DNA of 64,000 nt from Streptomyces sp. NBC_01478 (GTDB lineage Bacteria > Actinomycetota > Actinomycetes > Streptomycetales > Streptomycetaceae), in the NCBI RefSeq assembly GCF_036227225.1, contig NZ_CP109444.1:8351501-8415500 (forward strand), given 5' to 3'. How positions within the stretch are numbered: position 1 is the first letter of the stretch; each line of letters opens with the position of its first letter. Shown piece after piece: positions 62,200-64,000 of the stretch. The position numbers and the translations under genes were made by a program. The notes below the pieces were generated by a model. The model was not told the origin of the DNA. It saw only the letters and a list, made by a program, of their open reading frames with translations, and did not search any database.

Positions 62200-64000
62200 T
62201 CAGTCAGGGATCTCGGTGTCCATGTCCTTGGCCATCGCGTGAATGTCGGTGTTCGCGTCGTTGAAGCCGGTCGCGGTGCCTTCGCTCACCCAAGTGTCGA
62301 TCTTGTCCGTGTAGTTGGCGTGGTGGGCCTTGGCCGCCTCGCTGGCCGCCAGGTAGTTCACGCTGGTCGTCGTGTCCTTCACGGTCTCCCAACGTGTCGC
62401 GATGTCACTGCCCACCTCTGAACGGTATTGCCCGGATTCATCCTTGTAGAAGTCCTCCAGCACCACTGACGTCACGGTTCCCGCGACGCCGCCGACCGCG
62501 GCACCGACCACGGGGCTGGCGATGAAGCTCGTACCGATGCCGACTCCGGTGCCGACAACGCCGGAGATCGTGTTCTTCTTCTGATTCACGGCGTTGTCGA
62601 AATCGCCGTCCTTCTCGTTGGCCGGGCCGAGGACGGCTTCCTGTCGCCCTTGCGCGAGGAGACCGCTGAACTCTCCGGACTTGCGCGAGATGCTCGTGAT
62701 CGTGTCCTGCGCGTCGTGCGGGTAACGATGCGCGTCGGGAAGGTCCGGGTTCAGGTGGTAGTCCATCAAGCTGGCCGTATAAGCCTTTTCACCCACGCTC
62801 AGAGCGCTGTAGCCCTCGGGATTCTGGCTGACGGTGACGAGGAATCGGGTCACGGCACTGTGGTCCAGCTTCGCGTCCTCACCGGCGAGCGGGAACAACA
62901 GGTTCCACCCGGATTTTCCGTCCCTCACCTCCGGGCCGTCGGCCATCGCCCGGTGGATGTCGGGAAGGTACTCGGATCCGATCTGGCCGATGCTGTCCGA
63001 CATGTAGGAGTGGTCCTTCAGCCGACCGGGGTCGTCGGCAATGGAGTTGACGATCTCCCTCATCAGACCGGCCTGTGCCGCGGTATGGGCCGATGTGTTG
63101 TCCGCATTGGGAATCTCGCCGGCCGGATGCCCCGTGGTGGCCGCCTCCAACGCCTGGGCCAGGTTGTTCTGGCCGGTGTGGATGTCCTCGCCGTGGAGGT
63201 CCACCTCCTGGGGCCAGTCCCTTTCCTCGAACAGGTACTGGAAGTTGGACAGCGTGACCTTGCCCTTGTAGTCGTTCTCGTCGTCCGAGTCCCGCTCGAA
63301 GGGGTTGTCCGGGTCGTCCTTCGAGACGTACTCCTGGTTGAAGAACGAGGTAGCGGCGTCAGGGCTGTTGGAGAGGCCCTTGAGGTACCCGGTGAGCGGA
63401 TCGGAGCCGCTGTCGTCCCCGATGCGGTTCAGCCAGGGATCTCCGCCCATGAGCTGCCAGAACCCGTTGCGGTGCGCGCCGTTGCCGGTGAGCTTGCGCT
63501 CGGTTTCCATGAGCTTGGTGCCGTAGTCCTCCAGGAACCGGTCGTCGTAGTCACCGGCCCGCATGAGGTTGCTCATGACCTGGAAGCCCATGGGGCCACC
63601 GCGGTCGCCGTACAGCGGCTTGTCGCCGATGTCGATCATCGTGCGCTTCCAGTCGGCCATCGCCGCCGAGTCGCTCTGCGACGCGTGGGCCAGCGTCATG
63701 CTCAAGTTGCGCTGCAGATCGTCGAATTGATCGAGCCGCTCGTGGCCGAGTTCGTAGTTACCCCTGTTGGCGTCCGTGATCCCGGTCCAGAACTCCAGGG
63801 TCTTCTGCGGCCCGAGACGCGTGGCGAACCGCTCCGCGAAGAGTTCGTCGTTGCCGTACTTCTTGAGCCCGGCGTTGAGCCGGTCGAAGTCCGCGACCGT
63901 CAGATCGTCGGGGTTCTTCTTCGCGAGCTCGGCCAGCTCGTCGGCTTCCTTGACGGCCGCGGCGGCGTCGTCCCGGTTGGCGTAGGCGGCATCCGTGAAG
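62200..64000 (-). CDS. Large DUF6571-like protein, possible T7SS-associated protein (partial, N-terminus beyond right edge)
   Basis: At least 600 codons are in the window, open at the right edge. No membrane signal in this part. It includes a mostly helical, Asp-rich region (TLAHASQSDSAAMADWKRTM; KPLYGDRGGPMGFQVMSNLM) resembling large Streptomyces proteins that I would expect to be grouped as DUF6571. A glycine-rich hydrophobic segment lies near the C-terminus (GVVGTGVGIGTSFIASPVVG then AAVGGVAGTVTSVV), like glycine-zipper segments of exported toxins. Base composition is visibly less GC-biased than the neighbouring ESX genes. Together with the lipoprotein it could be a secreted effector with its partner; this is inference. 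Confidence 0.6.
   Translation of the reverse strand, partial: FTDAAYANRDDAAAAVKEADELAELAKKNPDDLTVADFDRLNAGLKKYGNDELFAERFATRLGPQKTLEFWTGITDANRGNYELGHERLDQFDDLQRNLSMTLAHASQSDSAAMADWKRTMIDIGDKPLYGDRGGPMGFQVMSNLMRAGDYDDRFLEDYGTKLMETERKLTGNGAHRNGFWQLMGGDPWLNRIGDDSGSDPLTGYLKGLSNSPDAATSFFNQEYVSKDDPDNPFERDSDDENDYKGKVTLSNFQYLFEERDWPQEVDLHGEDIHTGQNNLAQALEAATTGHPAGEIPNADNTSAHTAAQAGLMREIVNSIADDPGRLKDHSYMSDSIGQIGSEYLPDIHRAMADGPEVRDGKSGWNLLFPLAGEDAKLDHSAVTRFLVTVSQNPEGYSALSVGEKAYTASLMDYHLNPDLPDAHRYPHDAQDTITSISRKSGEFSGLLAQGRQEAVLGPANEKDGDFDNAVNQKKNTISGVVGTGVGIGTSFIASPVVGAAVGGVAGTVTSVVLEDFYKDESGQYRSEVGSDIATRWETVKDTTTSVNYLAASEAAKAHHANYTDKIDTWVSEGTATGFNDANTDIHAMAKDMDTEIPD

Overview
The window is high-GC actinobacterial chromosome, almost certainly Streptomyces. 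The evidence is strong G/C third-position bias, frequent GTG starts and ATGA/GTGA overlaps, the conserved core order dxr-site-2 protease-ispG ... proS ... rimP-nusA-rnpM-infB-ylxP-rbfA-truB ... ribF, and a type VII secretion (ESX) locus after it. No tRNA, rRNA, CRISPR array, insertion sequence or integrase was seen.

Region 1 (1-18069) is a carbohydrate-utilisation cluster that reads as a full xyloglucan utilisation locus. A GH3 beta-glucosidase-type enzyme (minus strand, cut by the left edge) diverges from a lipoprotein sugar-binding protein and two ABC permeases, a Tat-exported GH74 endo-xyloglucanase, a GH42 beta-galactosidase, a GH95 alpha-L-fucosidase and a secreted GH12 enzyme. Further on lie a GH31 alpha-xylosidase, a LacI-family regulator and a second secreted GH12. 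Together these cover backbone cleavage outside the cell (GH74, GH12), oligosaccharide import, and removal of fucose, galactose, xylose and glucose. Four copies of a GAAGCGCTTC-core palindrome lie in the two divergent control regions and tie the cluster to the LacI repressor. No multi-sugar-import ATPase gene is present, so a shared ATPase encoded elsewhere (MsiK-type) is inferred.

Region 2 (18181-28905) holds an acyl-CoA dehydrogenase, a secreted lamin-tail protein, dxr, a site-2 protease, ispG, two GNAT acetyltransferases and proS. About 730 bp after ispG consist of two unrelated arrays of degenerate tandem repeats (about 37 bp and 22-23 bp periods).

Region 3 (29057-32403) is a five-gene redox operon: a Ser-rich exported protein ending in a possible flavinylation motif, ApbE flavin transferase, a heme-b membrane protein, a NuoF-like flavoprotein with one iron-sulfur cysteine missing, and a [3Fe-4S]-type ferredoxin. 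Region 4 (32499-37793) is a two-module AsnC/Lrp regulator divergent from an M20 amidohydrolase, a DUF3311 protein, an SSS symporter and a metal-dependent amidohydrolase. This looks like uptake and hydrolysis of small peptides or N-acyl amino acids. Region 5 (37896-39820) has an APH-fold protein lacking its catalytic Asp, a DUF4439 ferritin-like protein and a lipoprotein.

Region 6 (40140-52177) is the nusA-infB translation operon and ribF. Between truB and ribF sits a 1187-aa protein joining a degenerate trypsin-like domain to a STAND-type NTPase. Region 7 (52254-64000) is part of a type VII secretion locus: an EspI-like MinD/ParA ATPase with Pro/Gln repeats, a conserved partner, EccE, EccB, mycosin and a membrane protein. 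It ends with a lipoprotein and the C-terminal part of a large possible T7SS-associated protein running off the right edge. EccC, EccD and the Esx proteins are not in the window.

At least five copies of a dispersed intergenic repeat containing a GGCTCCGCCGCGTGGGCGCG-like core, or a shorter variant of it, are scattered between 6047 and 40010.
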